A DNA stretch of 64,000 nucleotides from Butyricimonas sp. Marseille-P3923 (GTDB lineage Bacteria > Bacteroidota > Bacteroidia > Bacteroidales > Marinifilaceae), in assembly GCF_900184685.1 (NCBI RefSeq), contig NZ_FXXL01000007.1, positions 1,984,001 through 2,048,000 on the forward strand. The letters run 5' to 3'. Both the position numbers and the translations under genes were made by a program. Positions 16,996 to 26,834 of this stretch are shown here, piece after piece; the first letter of the stretch is position 1; each line of letters starts with the position of its first letter. Below the pieces are notes generated by a model. That model was not told where the DNA came from. It searched no databases and saw only the letters and a program-made list of their open reading frames with translations.

Positions 16996-18183
16996 TCAGA
17001 CAAAGTCAATTTTAACTATATAAGCGTCTTTGTAACGTTTCATAACATCATCTAATTTCCGTTGCGCGGCTTTCAATTTCTTGAAACTATCAATTATATA
17101 CAGATACTTATCTTTATATTTAATCTCCTTTAATTCAGAGTTTTGTACATATAATTCCGAATTTATATCCAGACGTTCGGACGACTCGAAAATCACTATT
17201 CCGTACTCATCCAAGCCGATCTTGCCGGAAGAAAAATCTATTAAGGAAAGGTTAATGAAGCGTCTTGGGTTATACCTGAATTCGACTAACAGACGATTGA
17301 GATTTTCACTCACTTGATTCAGATTATAATAAAGGTCATTATCATTCACGAGAGCACCAATCGTTCCCTCTCCCCGGTTTATTTTAGCAAAGATCGTATC
17401 AACATGTGCAAGTATATTATCGACGTTAGTCAACATCTCACCCAAACTGGCACCACGCAAGGAATCGCTGATCGCCGAGAAGTTACCCAGTATATTGGAT
17501 ATTTCTTCATTGTTATCCGACAGATTGGCCGTAATACTATTTATATTCCGCAATATCTCGCTGACACGCGCGGATTCCGACTGCATCAGTGTATCCAAAT
17601 TACCGGAAGCACCTTCAAGATTCCGTAAAGTGCGATCTATACTGGCAAAACTATTACTCAAATTCTTTTTGGTTTCTTCATTGAAGACGCCTTGTACAAT
17701 AACCATAACGGAATCGAGAGAACCCAGAAGACGTTCCGCTTTTTGCTTTAAAGGCAGCATTTGACGACTTACCTGCTCCATCAATCCCTGTTCTATTTTA
17801 GAAGTCAACGTGTCACCGCTAACGGCAAAAACGGGAGAATCGCCCGGAATCAAATCCACCACCTTGGAACCCATCAGATCGGCACTCTGAATCATCGCCA
17901 AACTATTGGAAGGTAACTCCAATCCCTTGTTGACGGAGAACTTCACCAGCACTTTATCATACCGTTCACCCGTGAACTGAATAGAGATGACCTGCCCCAC
18001 CTGATATCCCCGGTACACGACACCACTGGACACTTTCAATCCTTCCACGCTATTATATACCCCGTAAAATATACTTTTAGATTCAAATAGTGACGAACCT
18101 TTCAGAAAATTGATTCCCCAGATTAAAATAAGCACCGCGGCTATTGCAGTTAATGCCAGTTTGGCTTCTCTTTTTAGTTTCAT
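16996..18183 (-). CDS. MCE/MlaD family lipid-transport protein
   Basis: A 395-residue protein with one N-terminal membrane anchor (about 9-26, LALTAIAAVLILIWGINFLK), an MCE domain (about 37-115, VYNSVEGLKVSSGVVYRGYQ) and a long helical region with repeated heptad-like motifs (for example NINSITANLSDNNEEISNIL). MCE proteins form hexamers that carry phospholipids between membranes. No MlaE/MlaF genes lie nearby. It lies 17 bp after the amidase gene and is likely cotranscribed with it. Confidence 0.9.
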   Translation of the reverse strand: MKLKREAKLALTAIAAVLILIWGINFLKGSSLFESKSIFYGVYNSVEGLKVSSGVVYRGYQVGQVISIQFTGERYDKVLVKFSVNKGLELPSNSLAMIQSADLMGSKVVDLIPGDSPVFAVSGDTLTSKIEQGLMEQVSRQMLPLKQKAERLLGSLDSVMVIVQGVFNEETKKNLSNSFASIDRTLRNLEGASGNLDTLMQSESARVSEILRNINSITANLSDNNEEISNILGNFSAISDSLRGASLGEMLTNVDNILAHVDTIFAKINRGEGTIGALVNDNDLYYNLNQVSENLNRLLVEFRYNPRRFINLSLIDFSSGKIGLDEYGIVIFESSERLDINSELYVQNSELKEIKYKDKYLYIIDSFKKLKAAQRKLDDVMKRYKDAYIVKIDFV

Positions 18184-18200
18184 GAGTATAATTTTATTCT

Positions 18201-19355
18201 TTACTTCTTTTGTTCTATTTTTCTTGCCTCCGCGACCGTTATCTGTTTACCTTTATATATAGCAATGATAAAACAGTCTTTCACCGCCTTCCGGATACTC
18301 TTCTGGTTTTCCAACGCTTTTTCGTAGGTAGAAGTTTTCCCGACGTAATAACGGTAACGCTCTTCTCCTTTCAACTCCTCTATCTTTTCTTTCAACTTCA
18401 GATACCCGAAATCCTTGATTCTTGTCTTGGACGAGGCTACTTGAACAGCGTAAAATAAGTCATTTTTATTTTGAGGAGCAACAACATTCTCCGTTTTTTT
18501 CTTCTCCGTTCCGGTTACTTTCTTTTCTTCAGACTGAGTGACAGGGTTTTCCACCTTTATCACGACACTATTCCGCTCCACATTATTTTTATACGATTGG
18601 AATCCCGAAAAAATAGCACGCGCCAAATTTGTCTGCCCGGATTCCGACGTCAATATTTTCTGGTCATGCGGGTTCGAGATAAAACCCGTTTCTATTAACA
18701 CGGCAGGCATCCCGACATCCATCAAAACGATAAACCCGGCTTGCCGTACTTCCCGGTCCGGCATTTTCGTGCGTTTCACCAGTTCATTCTGCACGGGAGC
18801 CGCAAATTCCATACTATTTTTCAAATGACTGTTCTTCAGAAAATTGAACATGATGTAGGACTCTGCTTTCTTGGGATCAAAGCCGTCGTACTTCACCGAA
18901 TAGTCTTCCTCGTAATGAATCGCCTCGTTTTCTTTCATGGCAACTTGAAAACTCGCTTCCGATTTATGCAATCCCAACACGTAAGTTTCTACCCCTCGCA
19001 CGGTAGACTTGGAAAACTTGTTCACGTGAATGGAAATGAACAACTGCGCTTTTGCTTTATTCGCTATTCTTCCCCGTTCCCTCAAGTCCACCGCAACATC
19101 TTTTGTTCGGGTATACACTATTTTGATATTCGGATAAGCATCCTTTATCATTTTCCCCAACTTCAAGGCAACAGCCAAAGTTATATCCTTCTCTCTCAAG
19201 CGTCCGCTTATCGCACCCGGGTCTTTCCCCCCGTGTCCCGCGTCAATACAAATACAAGTAATTCTACCCAAATTATCTTGAGCATCGAGAGTTTTTATTC
19301 CCCCTAACAGAAAGATAACCAACAAGAAACCTACAAACCTGCACTGATTTATCAT
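18201..19355 (-). CDS. N-acetylmuramoyl-L-alanine amidase (Amidase_3)
   Basis: A 384-residue secreted hydrolase that cuts the amide bond between MurNAc and the stem peptide. Signal peptide 1-25. The zinc-binding and catalytic motifs of the Amidase_3 fold are visible: IDAGHGGKDPGA (His41), an Arg/Glu segment RLREKDITLAVALK, FISIHVN and AVLIETGFISNP. The C-terminal about 80 residues (FYAVQVASSKTRIKD to the end) resemble a SPOR-like peptidoglycan-binding module. It is divergent from the lptD-type gene and is followed by the MCE gene, a common Bacteroidota envelope arrangement. Confidence 0.93.
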   Translation of the reverse strand: MINQCRFVGFLLVIFLLGGIKTLDAQDNLGRITCICIDAGHGGKDPGAISGRLREKDITLAVALKLGKMIKDAYPNIKIVYTRTKDVAVDLRERGRIANKAKAQLFISIHVNKFSKSTVRGVETYVLGLHKSEASFQVAMKENEAIHYEEDYSVKYDGFDPKKAESYIMFNFLKNSHLKNSMEFAAPVQNELVKRTKMPDREVRQAGFIVLMDVGMPAVLIETGFISNPHDQKILTSESGQTNLARAIFSGFQSYKNNVERNSVVIKVENPVTQSEEKKVTGTEKKKTENVVAPQNKNDLFYAVQVASSKTRIKDFGYLKLKEKIEELKGEERYRYYVGKTSTYEKALENQKSIRKAVKDCFIIAIYKGKQITVAEARKIEQKK

Positions 19356-19406
19356 GTATTTAAAACTTTTTAAAAAGAATCATGACCATTAACAACCATT
19401 ATTTCT

Positions 19407-19414
19407 TACATTTG
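19407..19414 (+). promoter_or_regulatory. -7 promoter element for the LptD-type gene
   Basis: TACATTTG matches TAnnTTTG. The -33 region is weak (no TTTG at the right distance). It would give a leader of about 50-100 bases depending on the start codon. Confidence 0.4.
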
Positions 19415-19471
19415 CAAAGCAAAAATGCTATATGCGTCATGCAATATTAGTCACAAAAATAATATATTAAA

Positions 19472-22207
19472 TTGCAAATTAGATTATATACAGGGCTTTT
19501 TATTAAGAAATGTATCATTTTAACGATGATCGCCCTGCCGATAATACTATCATCCAACGGTGTTGCATCCGAGCTTCTTTTCGGAGACGGAATTGATGTA
19601 TTTGTCAGTGACACCACGAAAGAAGTCAGAGATCAGTGGCCTGTCATCAATCTCGATACCACGATTCCGACTCCTAAAAGACTTCCCGTCCTCGCCCGCG
19701 ACACGTCCGGGCAACCGGGCGACAGCATTCGTATCGTGTATGATTCAACAGGTATGGCAATTGACACGATCCGGAATGACTCCACGGTTTCAAAACCGTT
19801 ATTTAATGATTTAATCACTTATAACGCGGACGACTCCGTGAAATTTTCCATCAACGGCAAGAAAGTTTACTTGTACGGTAACGGGTTCGTGAAATACCTC
19901 ACGAGCGAACTGAAGGCTGATTATATCGTACTGGATATGGAAAAAAAAGAAGCATACGCTACCGGGGTTCCCGATTCCGTCGGAGAACTTACAGGTACCC
20001 CGAAATTCAAAGACGGGGCACAAGAATTCGAGGGGAAAGAGTTGAGATATAATTTTGATTCGAAAAAAGGACTTATTACAGAAATCATCACGCAAGAAGG
20101 CGAAGGATACGTGCAGGGACAAACCACGAAAAAAATGAGCGACTCGGTGTATTGCGTGGTACACGGTTCATATACCACGTGTGACAATCACGACCATCCT
20201 CACTTCCGTCTTCGGATGAGCCGGGCGAAAATGATTAAAGACAAAAGAATCTTCGTGGGCTTCACCTACTTGGAACTCGAAGATGTTCCCCTGCCCTTGT
20301 TTATCCCGTTCGGTTTCTTCCCGATCACGAACAAGGGGACGTCAGGTATCATCATGCCGACATACGGGGAGGAACGAATGAGAGGTTTCAACCTCCGGGG
20401 TGGTGGATATTACCTCTATATCAATGACTATATTGATATGACTCTCACGGGTGACATATATACCAACGGTTCATGGGGATTGCAATATGCCACCACGTAT
20501 AGAAAAAGATATAAATACAACGGGCAATTCAACGCCACGATGAGCAAGAACCACGTGAGCGAGAAAGGGCTGCCCGACTATCAGGAATCTTCCGACTGGT
20601 CTGTCCGCTGGACTCACTCGCAAGACGGTAAAGCCAACCCTTACAGTTCTTTCTCGGCATCGGTGGATATGTCTTCCGCGAGCAATAATTACTATAACGG
20701 AAACAATATAAATGATATTGCCAATCAACGGAAGCAATCCAGTATATCTTGGAGCAAGAAATGGCCGGAAAGTCCTTTCAGTTTAAGCGGCTCACTCAGC
20801 CACAGCCAGAACAGTCGGGACACCTCTATCTCCCTCACGCTACCAAACATCAGCTTGCGCATGACACAAATCTATCCTTTCCGTAAAAAAGACAAGGTGG
20901 GAGAAATGAAATGGTACGACAATATCGGTATCTCCTATTCGGCAGAGCTAAGAAACAATATCCAGACAAAAGAAAACAAACTGTTCAAATCGTCTTTTGA
21001 AAGAGATTGGGATAACGGATTCAAGCACAATATCCCGCTGAGCTTGTCTTTCAAAATAGCGAAAGACGTGACATTTACCCCTTCTCTAAACTATAACGGG
21101 TACCTCAACACGAAGACTTTCGAGAAAATATGGATACCGGATACCAGCCGTGCCGGGGGACAAGTTGTCAAAAGAGTCATACCGGGTATAAACTATTCGC
21201 ATGACTATTCGGCAAGTGCCTCCATTGGCTACACGCCGACCATTTACGGTATGTTCTTGTTCAAACCGGGCAGTAAGGTTGCCGCTATCCGTCACATGAT
21301 ACGACCGTCTTTCTCGGCGTCCTACACGCCCGCGTTAAAGCCTTTGGGCAAATACACGAAGGAATATTTTGACGGGGAAAAATACGTCGAATACGCTATT
21401 CACGAGGGATTGCCTTATACCCCAAAGACGACTATCGGCACACAATCGGGAAGCATCAGTTTCAGCTTGGACAACAATGTCGAGATGAAAGTCCGTAACG
21501 ATAATGACACGACCGGGGATGAGCAATTCAAAAAAGTAAAACTACTGGAGAGTTTCCAGATAAGGGTTTCTTACAATCCTTTTGCGGATAGCATGAGATT
21601 TTCCACTATCGGTTTAAGCGCCCGTACCAAAGTATTCAACAATAAGGTCGATTTGAACTTCTCCGGAACGTTGGATCCTTACGCTGTCGATGGGAACGGA
21701 CGTAAAATCAATAAATACCACGGTGGAATCGGGCGATTGACAAATGCTACCATATCCAGTAACTTTAGTCTATCGGGTGACAACGGAAAAAACAAAGAGA
21801 AGAAAAACGAAATGGTGGGCGGTTATTACGATGACTATATGGATTTTGATGTTCCTTGGAACCTGAGTCTGGGGTACAACCTGAATTATACCAAAACTTA
21901 CTCTTCGGCCTCCCCAAAGGGAAAAGGAGATATTCGACAAATTTTAAGTATCAACGGAGATCTCTCGTTGACACCGAAATGGAAAATATCTTTCCAATCG
22001 GGATATGATTTCAAAGCCAATGAAGTTACCTCAACAAGTTTCAGTATCACGCGGGACTTGCATTGTTGGGAAATGGTATTCAATTGTATGCCGTTCGGTC
22101 AGCACCAGTCCTACAACTTCGAGATACACGTGCGTTCTTCCATGTTGAGAGACTTGAAACTGACCAAACGGGAATCCTTTACCGACTCAAGGTTATACAA
22201 TCGATAA
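19472..22207 (+). CDS. lptD: LptD-like LPS-assembly outer-membrane protein
   Basis: A 911-residue protein of the Bacteroidota LptD/OstA family, which inserts LPS into the outer leaflet. A TTG start gives a proper signal peptide (FIKKCIILTMIALPIILSS); an ATG at 19526 would remove its basic n-region, so I prefer the TTG, with some doubt. An OstA-like beta-jellyroll spans about 110-230 (KVYLYGNGFVKYLTSELKAD), then a large barrel with the conserved PLPLFIPFGFFPIT. Cys residues in VHGSYTTCDNHDHPHF fit the family. LptB is encoded about 37 kb away in the window. Confidence 0.88.
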   Translation: MQIRLYTGLFIKKCIILTMIALPIILSSNGVASELLFGDGIDVFVSDTTKEVRDQWPVINLDTTIPTPKRLPVLARDTSGQPGDSIRIVYDSTGMAIDTIRNDSTVSKPLFNDLITYNADDSVKFSINGKKVYLYGNGFVKYLTSELKADYIVLDMEKKEAYATGVPDSVGELTGTPKFKDGAQEFEGKELRYNFDSKKGLITEIITQEGEGYVQGQTTKKMSDSVYCVVHGSYTTCDNHDHPHFRLRMSRAKMIKDKRIFVGFTYLELEDVPLPLFIPFGFFPITNKGTSGIIMPTYGEERMRGFNLRGGGYYLYINDYIDMTLTGDIYTNGSWGLQYATTYRKRYKYNGQFNATMSKNHVSEKGLPDYQESSDWSVRWTHSQDGKANPYSSFSASVDMSSASNNYYNGNNINDIANQRKQSSISWSKKWPESPFSLSGSLSHSQNSRDTSISLTLPNISLRMTQIYPFRKKDKVGEMKWYDNIGISYSAELRNNIQTKENKLFKSSFERDWDNGFKHNIPLSLSFKIAKDVTFTPSLNYNGYLNTKTFEKIWIPDTSRAGGQVVKRVIPGINYSHDYSASASIGYTPTIYGMFLFKPGSKVAAIRHMIRPSFSASYTPALKPLGKYTKEYFDGEKYVEYAIHEGLPYTPKTTIGTQSGSISFSLDNNVEMKVRNDNDTTGDEQFKKVKLLESFQIRVSYNPFADSMRFSTIGLSARTKVFNNKVDLNFSGTLDPYAVDGNGRKINKYHGGIGRLTNATISSNFSLSGDNGKNKEKKNEMVGGYYDDYMDFDVPWNLSLGYNLNYTKTYSSASPKGKGDIRQILSINGDLSLTPKWKISFQSGYDFKANEVTSTSFSITRDLHCWEMVFNCMPFGQHQSYNFEIHVRSSMLRDLKLTKRESFTDSRLYNR

Positions 22208-22211
22208 TAAA

Positions 22212-22952
22212 TTACGACCTCTGTCGTACGGCTTCGTACATCAATATAGCCGCGGCGGCGGAAACATTCAGCGATTCGATTTTACCGAGTTGGGGTATCT
22301 TGATACGTTCGTCTGCCAAAGCCAACAATTCTTCATCTATACCGGTATCCTCCGCTCCCATGATAAGCAGGCATCCGTCTTTCATGTTTGCCTCGGTGTA
22401 GAACTTATCGGCTTTCTCTGTGGCGGCAAACACGGTCAATCCCCTCCGTTTTAATTCCCGGATTGTTTTCTTCAGGTTCTTCTCCCGACACACCGGTAAA
22501 TGATATAACGCTCCCGCTGATGTCTTGATGGCATCGGATGATATTTTCGCTGAATTTTTATTGGGAATCAGAATCGCATCCACCCCGGCACATTCCGCCG
22601 TACGAGCAATTCCACCCAAATTGCGCACGTCCGTGATTCTGTCCAACACCAAAACGAACGGGGTCTTTCCTGCCGCAACCACGCTACCGATTACCTCATC
22701 GATATCTTGATAAGGTATCGGGGAAACCTCAGCCAACACCCCTTGATGGTTGCGTCCGGCAAACGGTTTAAATACTTCTTCCGGAACATACTGGAACGGA
22801 ATCTGACGTTCACGCACCAACGCGAACAACTGTTGGAATAAATCACCCTTTATCCCTTGTCTGAACATTACTTTATCAATCTCTTTTTCATCCAGTATCG
22901 CCTCCTGTACGGCACGGATTCCGAAAATACATTCTTGTTTAAACTTTGCCAT
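22212..22952 (-). CDS. rlmB: TrmH/SpoU-family 23S rRNA 2'-O-methyltransferase RlmB
   Basis: A 246-residue methyltransferase. The N-terminal substrate-binding part begins IFGIRAVQEAILDEKEIDKV. The SpoU knot domain carries all three motifs: VLDRITDVRNLGGIARTAE, LIMGAEDTGID, and PQLGKIESLNVSAAAAILMY. RlmB methylates G2251 of 23S rRNA; the subfamily is inferred from the N-terminal domain and length. The gene converges on the LptD-type gene with only 4 bp between stops and no terminator hairpin visible there. Confidence 0.92.
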   Translation of the reverse strand: MAKFKQECIFGIRAVQEAILDEKEIDKVMFRQGIKGDLFQQLFALVRERQIPFQYVPEEVFKPFAGRNHQGVLAEVSPIPYQDIDEVIGSVVAAGKTPFVLVLDRITDVRNLGGIARTAECAGVDAILIPNKNSAKISSDAIKTSAGALYHLPVCREKNLKKTIRELKRRGLTVFAATEKADKFYTEANMKDGCLLIMGAEDTGIDEELLALADERIKIPQLGKIESLNVSAAAAILMYEAVRQRS

Positions 22953-23003
22953 CTTACCTATTCAATTTACAATTTAATAATTTCGTGATTTGACTATTGC
23001 CGA

Positions 23004-24950
23004 TTAATTCCCGACCTTCGATTTCAGTATTTCCAAGCGTTCGTTCTCTTCTTCCCACTCTCTCATACACGCTTCCAAGCGTTTTTTCACTTCATCATAC
23101 GTCTTCAGTAGCTCATCGCTAATCGTCCCTGTTGCCATTTTTCCCTCGGCATCCACTATCGCTTGTTCCAAATCGGCAATCTCCAACTCCGATTTTTCAA
23201 TTTTCACCTCCGAACGTTTGATTTCCTTATTCCACAGTTTACGTTCCTCGAAAGCAGCTTTATTCTCGGAAACGGGTTCTTCCGCCACCTTCTCTTCCGC
23301 CTGCACTTTCCGGGGATGCATCTGTTCATACTCCCGAAAACACTCTAACTTTTTCGCTTCCAAGAAGTGAGTCACCCCACCCAAATACTCCTTTATATTC
23401 TTATTCGTGAATTCATACACTTTATCAGCCAACCCAATCAGGAAATCACGGTCATGCGACACGACGATAATGGTACCTTCGAATTTCTTCAAGGCATCTT
23501 TCAAAATGTCTTTCGTGCGCATATCCAAATGGTTCGTCGGCTCGTCGAGAATCAGCACATTGTAGGGTTCCAACAGCAGGCGTACCATAGCAAGCCGGGT
23601 TCGTTCTCCCCCGGAAAGCACTTTCACTTTCTTGTCAACATCCTCTCCCGAGAACAAAAAAGCCCCCAGAATATCCCGTATCTTTTTCCGTATATCCCCG
23701 ACTGCCACTTGATCCACGGTGTCGAGTACACTCAATGAGGGATCAAGTAAATCCGCCTGATTCTGCGCAAAGTACCCGATATTCACGTTATGTCCGATCT
23801 TTAGCGTCCCCTCGTAAGGGATCTGATCCATTATCATTTTCACCAAAGTGGTTTTTCCCTCTCCGTTCCTTCCCACGAAAGCCACCTTCTCCCCTCTCAA
23901 CACGTCCAAATTCACGTCCTGCAATACCACGTGATTGCCATAAACTTTCGTCAAATCACGACCGCTCACCACCACATCACCCGAACGTACAGCCGGTTGG
24001 AAACGCACGTTAATTCGTGCGGAATCCTCCTGTTCCACTTCAATCCGCTCTATCTTTTCCAGTTGTTTAATGCGCGATTGCACTTGTACCGCTTTCGTCG
24101 CCTTGTAGCGGAAACGCTCTATAAAGTCTTCCGTATCTTTAATCTGTTTCTGTTGATTCTCGTAAGCACGCAATTGCTGCTCGATCCGCTCCTTGCGCAA
24201 CTCGGTAAATTTCGTGTAAGATACTTTATAATCGTATATCTTACTCAAAGATATTTCGACAGTACGGCTCGTGATATTATCCAAAAAAGCCCGGTCGTGC
24301 GAAACAAGCACTACCGCCCCCGGGTATCCCTGCAAGAATGATTCCAACCATGAAATGGATTCTATATCCAAGTGGTTCGTCGGCTCGTCCAATAAAAAAA
24401 CATCCGGACGTGCCAATAATATCTTCGCCAACTCGATACGCATACGCCACCCTCCACTGAATTCTTCACAACGACGATCCATATCTTCTTGACGGAATCC
24501 CAATCCTTTCAACACGACCTCAACCTCTCCGTTCATATTATCGGCTCCCCGCATATGCAACATCTCGGTTTTCTCGTTCAATTTATCAATTAAAGACATG
24601 TAACTGTCGGATTCATAATCAGTCCTTTCCGCCAACTCGGCATGCAATCTCTCCACTTCCCGTTGCAATCCCAACACGTCATTGAAAGCCGTCCTCGCCT
24701 CTTCCCGCACGGTTTTCCCTTCCGCATACACTTTCGTCTGCGGCAAATAACCGACCTTCAAACCGGAGGGCATCGACACACTTCCTTCGGACGGTTCCTG
24801 CACCCCGGCAAGAATTTTCAACAAAGTAGACTTGCCCGCTCCGTTACGTCCGGTCAGACCAATCCTGTCCCTTTTGTTTACCAAAAACGAAATGGAATCC
24901 AACAACACGTAATCCCCGAATAAAACACTTACATTATTAATTGAAATCAT
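23004..24950 (-). CDS. ABC-F family ATP-binding protein
   Basis: A 648-residue soluble protein with two ATPase domains. Walker A motifs are GRNGAGKST and GRNGEGKTT; signatures are FSGGWRMRIELAK and LSGGERTRLAMVR; both Walker B regions read LLDEPTNHLD or LILDEPTNHLD. No membrane segments exist, and a linker with YENQQKQIKDTEDFIERFRY lies between the domains. A C-terminal coiled coil (about 560-648) completes the Uup/YdiF-like build. ABC-F proteins act on ribosomes. I start at the ATG giving MISINNVSVLFG; a longer frame begins upstream of the likely promoter. Confidence 0.93.
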   Translation of the reverse strand: MISINNVSVLFGDYVLLDSISFLVNKRDRIGLTGRNGAGKSTLLKILAGVQEPSEGSVSMPSGLKVGYLPQTKVYAEGKTVREEARTAFNDVLGLQREVERLHAELAERTDYESDSYMSLIDKLNEKTEMLHMRGADNMNGEVEVVLKGLGFRQEDMDRRCEEFSGGWRMRIELAKILLARPDVFLLDEPTNHLDIESISWLESFLQGYPGAVVLVSHDRAFLDNITSRTVEISLSKIYDYKVSYTKFTELRKERIEQQLRAYENQQKQIKDTEDFIERFRYKATKAVQVQSRIKQLEKIERIEVEQEDSARINVRFQPAVRSGDVVVSGRDLTKVYGNHVVLQDVNLDVLRGEKVAFVGRNGEGKTTLVKMIMDQIPYEGTLKIGHNVNIGYFAQNQADLLDPSLSVLDTVDQVAVGDIRKKIRDILGAFLFSGEDVDKKVKVLSGGERTRLAMVRLLLEPYNVLILDEPTNHLDMRTKDILKDALKKFEGTIIVVSHDRDFLIGLADKVYEFTNKNIKEYLGGVTHFLEAKKLECFREYEQMHPRKVQAEEKVAEEPVSENKAAFEERKLWNKEIKRSEVKIEKSELEIADLEQAIVDAEGKMATGTISDELLKTYDEVKKRLEACMREWEEENERLEILKSKVGN

Positions 24951-24992
24951 TACAATAACTTGAAAATTGAAACCTTCCGTATTTAACGGATG

Positions 24993-25000
24993 CAAATATA
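24993..25000 (-). promoter_or_regulatory. -7 promoter element for the ABC-F gene
   Basis: On the minus strand this is TATATTTG, 42 bp upstream of the chosen start codon. It lies within the alternative longer reading frame, which argues for the shorter protein. Confidence 0.5.
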
Positions 25001-25091
25001 CGAAACTTATTTTGTTGCACGAAACAACTAAATTTACATTTAAAAATGCGAAAACTAACATATGTCATGTTTTATCCTTAAAATATTTTTG

Positions 25092-25099
25092 TATATTTG
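25092..25099 (+). promoter_or_regulatory. -7 promoter element for pruA
   Basis: TATATTTG, 40 bp before the pruA start, with a T-rich but not exact -33 region. Confidence 0.5.
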
Positions 25100-25139
25100 G
25101 GAAATCTTGAAAAATACTAACTACAAAAAAGAATAAAAT

Positions 25140-26771
25140 ATGTCCAAAGGAGTATTCAAATTACCTAACATTACCAATGAACCCATCAAGAGCTACGCGC
25201 CGGGTTCTCCGGAAAGAAAAGAGTTGAAGTCACAACTTAATGCTTTGCGTGCTACAGTTGTGGATATTCCAATGATCATCGGGGGCAAAGAAGTCCGCAC
25301 CGATAAATTAATGGATATCCGTCCGCCGCATGATCACCATCATTTGCTGGGACATTATCACCAAGGTGACGCGAGCCACGTGCAAATGGCTATTGACGCC
25401 GCATTAAAGGCAAAACCGGAATGGGAAAAAATGAGCTGGGAGAGCCGTGCCGCGATTTTCTTGAAAGCAGCCGATTTATTATCGGGTCCCTACCGTCAAC
25501 GAATGAACGCCGTGACTATGTTAGGACAATCCAAGAATGCTTTTCAAGCCGAGATTGATGCTGTCGCCGAGTTAGCCGACTTCTTCCGTTTCAACGTGAA
25601 GAATATGTATGAAATATATCACATGCAACCAAATTCTGCCCCCGGAATCTGGAATCGTACGGTTTGGCGTCCGTTAGAAGGATTTATCTTTGCATTAACC
25701 CCGTTCAACTTTACCTCTATCGCCGGAAACCTTCCGGGAGCACCTGCTCTTATGGGTAATGTTTGCGTGTGGAAACCCTCGAAGACCGCGGTTTATTCCG
25801 CTCACTTGATCATGGAAATCCTGAAAGAAGCAGGCTTACCCGACGGTGTAATCAATCTGGTGTACTGCTCCGGGCCTACGGCTTCCGAAGTGATATTCTC
25901 ACATAGAGAATTTGCAGGTATTCACTTCACCGGTTCCACCCAAGTATTCAACGACATTTGGGCTACCATCGTGAAGAATATCGAAAAATACCGGAGTTAC
26001 CCGAGAATCGTTGGTGAAACCGGAGGTAAAGATTATATCTTCGCTGACCCGACAGCTTGCCCGAGAGAAATAGCTACCGCTATCGTACGGGGAGCATTCG
26101 AGTATCAAGGACAAAAATGTTCTGCCGCTTCGCGTGCATACATACCTTCAAATATCTGGCCGGAAGTCGAAAGCTACGTGCAAAAAGACTTGGCTGCTAT
26201 CAAAGTAGGCGGTGTCGAAGATTTCACGAATTTCGTGAACGCTGTTATTGACGAGGCTTCTTTCGTTAAATTAGCCAACGCTATTGACGAAGCAAACAAA
26301 TCGTCTGATGCCGAAGTTATTGCCGGCGGTCATTATGATATGAGCGCGGGATATTTCATACAACCGACCGTAATCCAAGCGTTTAAACCGGATTATATCA
26401 CTATGCGCGAGGAACTGTTCGGCCCGATTCTCACGACATATGTTTACGATCCGGAGAAAGTGGATGAAACACTGGATATTCTGGATAAAACTTCCACTTA
26501 CGCTCTTACCGGGGCTATTTTCTCAAAAGACCGGACTAATATTGAGCGAATGACAGAGCGTCTGACACATACCGCCGGGAACTTTTACATCAACGACAAA
26601 CCGACAGGTGCGGTTGTTGACCAACAACCCTTCGGTGGCGGACGCGCATCCGGAACAAACGATAAAGCAGGTACAATCTTTAATTTATTGCGTTGGGTTT
26701 CCCCGCAAGCGATTAAAGAAACATTTGTACCGGCTACAAATTATATGTATCCTAACTTCTTGGAAGAGTAA
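25140..26771 (+). CDS. pruA: L-glutamate gamma-semialdehyde dehydrogenase (1-pyrroline-5-carboxylate dehydrogenase)
   Basis: A 543-residue aldehyde dehydrogenase that oxidises glutamate semialdehyde to glutamate with NAD+, the second step of proline breakdown. The catalytic Cys327 is in YQGQKCSAASRAY. Other family sites are FTGSTQVF, GETGGKDYIFAD and NDKPTGAVVDQQPFGGGRAS. The length and the N-terminus (KLPNITNEPIKSYAPGSPER) match the monofunctional PruA branch. No proline dehydrogenase is nearby. A strong terminator follows. Confidence 0.94.
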   Translation: MSKGVFKLPNITNEPIKSYAPGSPERKELKSQLNALRATVVDIPMIIGGKEVRTDKLMDIRPPHDHHHLLGHYHQGDASHVQMAIDAALKAKPEWEKMSWESRAAIFLKAADLLSGPYRQRMNAVTMLGQSKNAFQAEIDAVAELADFFRFNVKNMYEIYHMQPNSAPGIWNRTVWRPLEGFIFALTPFNFTSIAGNLPGAPALMGNVCVWKPSKTAVYSAHLIMEILKEAGLPDGVINLVYCSGPTASEVIFSHREFAGIHFTGSTQVFNDIWATIVKNIEKYRSYPRIVGETGGKDYIFADPTACPREIATAIVRGAFEYQGQKCSAASRAYIPSNIWPEVESYVQKDLAAIKVGGVEDFTNFVNAVIDEASFVKLANAIDEANKSSDAEVIAGGHYDMSAGYFIQPTVIQAFKPDYITMREELFGPILTTYVYDPEKVDETLDILDKTSTYALTGAIFSKDRTNIERMTERLTHTAGNFYINDKPTGAVVDQQPFGGGRASGTNDKAGTIFNLLRWVSPQAIKETFVPATNYMYPNFLEE

Positions 26772-26800
26772 TAAAGTTTACACGTTTGTAAAACAAAACG

Positions 26801-26834
26801 AGGCTGCCAATTCACTTTTTTGGCAGCCTTTTTA
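26801..26834. terminator. Bidirectional terminator between pruA and the invertase gene
   Basis: A 10-bp perfect stem, AGGCTGCCAA (26801-26810) with TTGGCAGCCT (26820-26829), followed by TTTTATTATA. Both flanking genes converge on it. Confidence 0.88.
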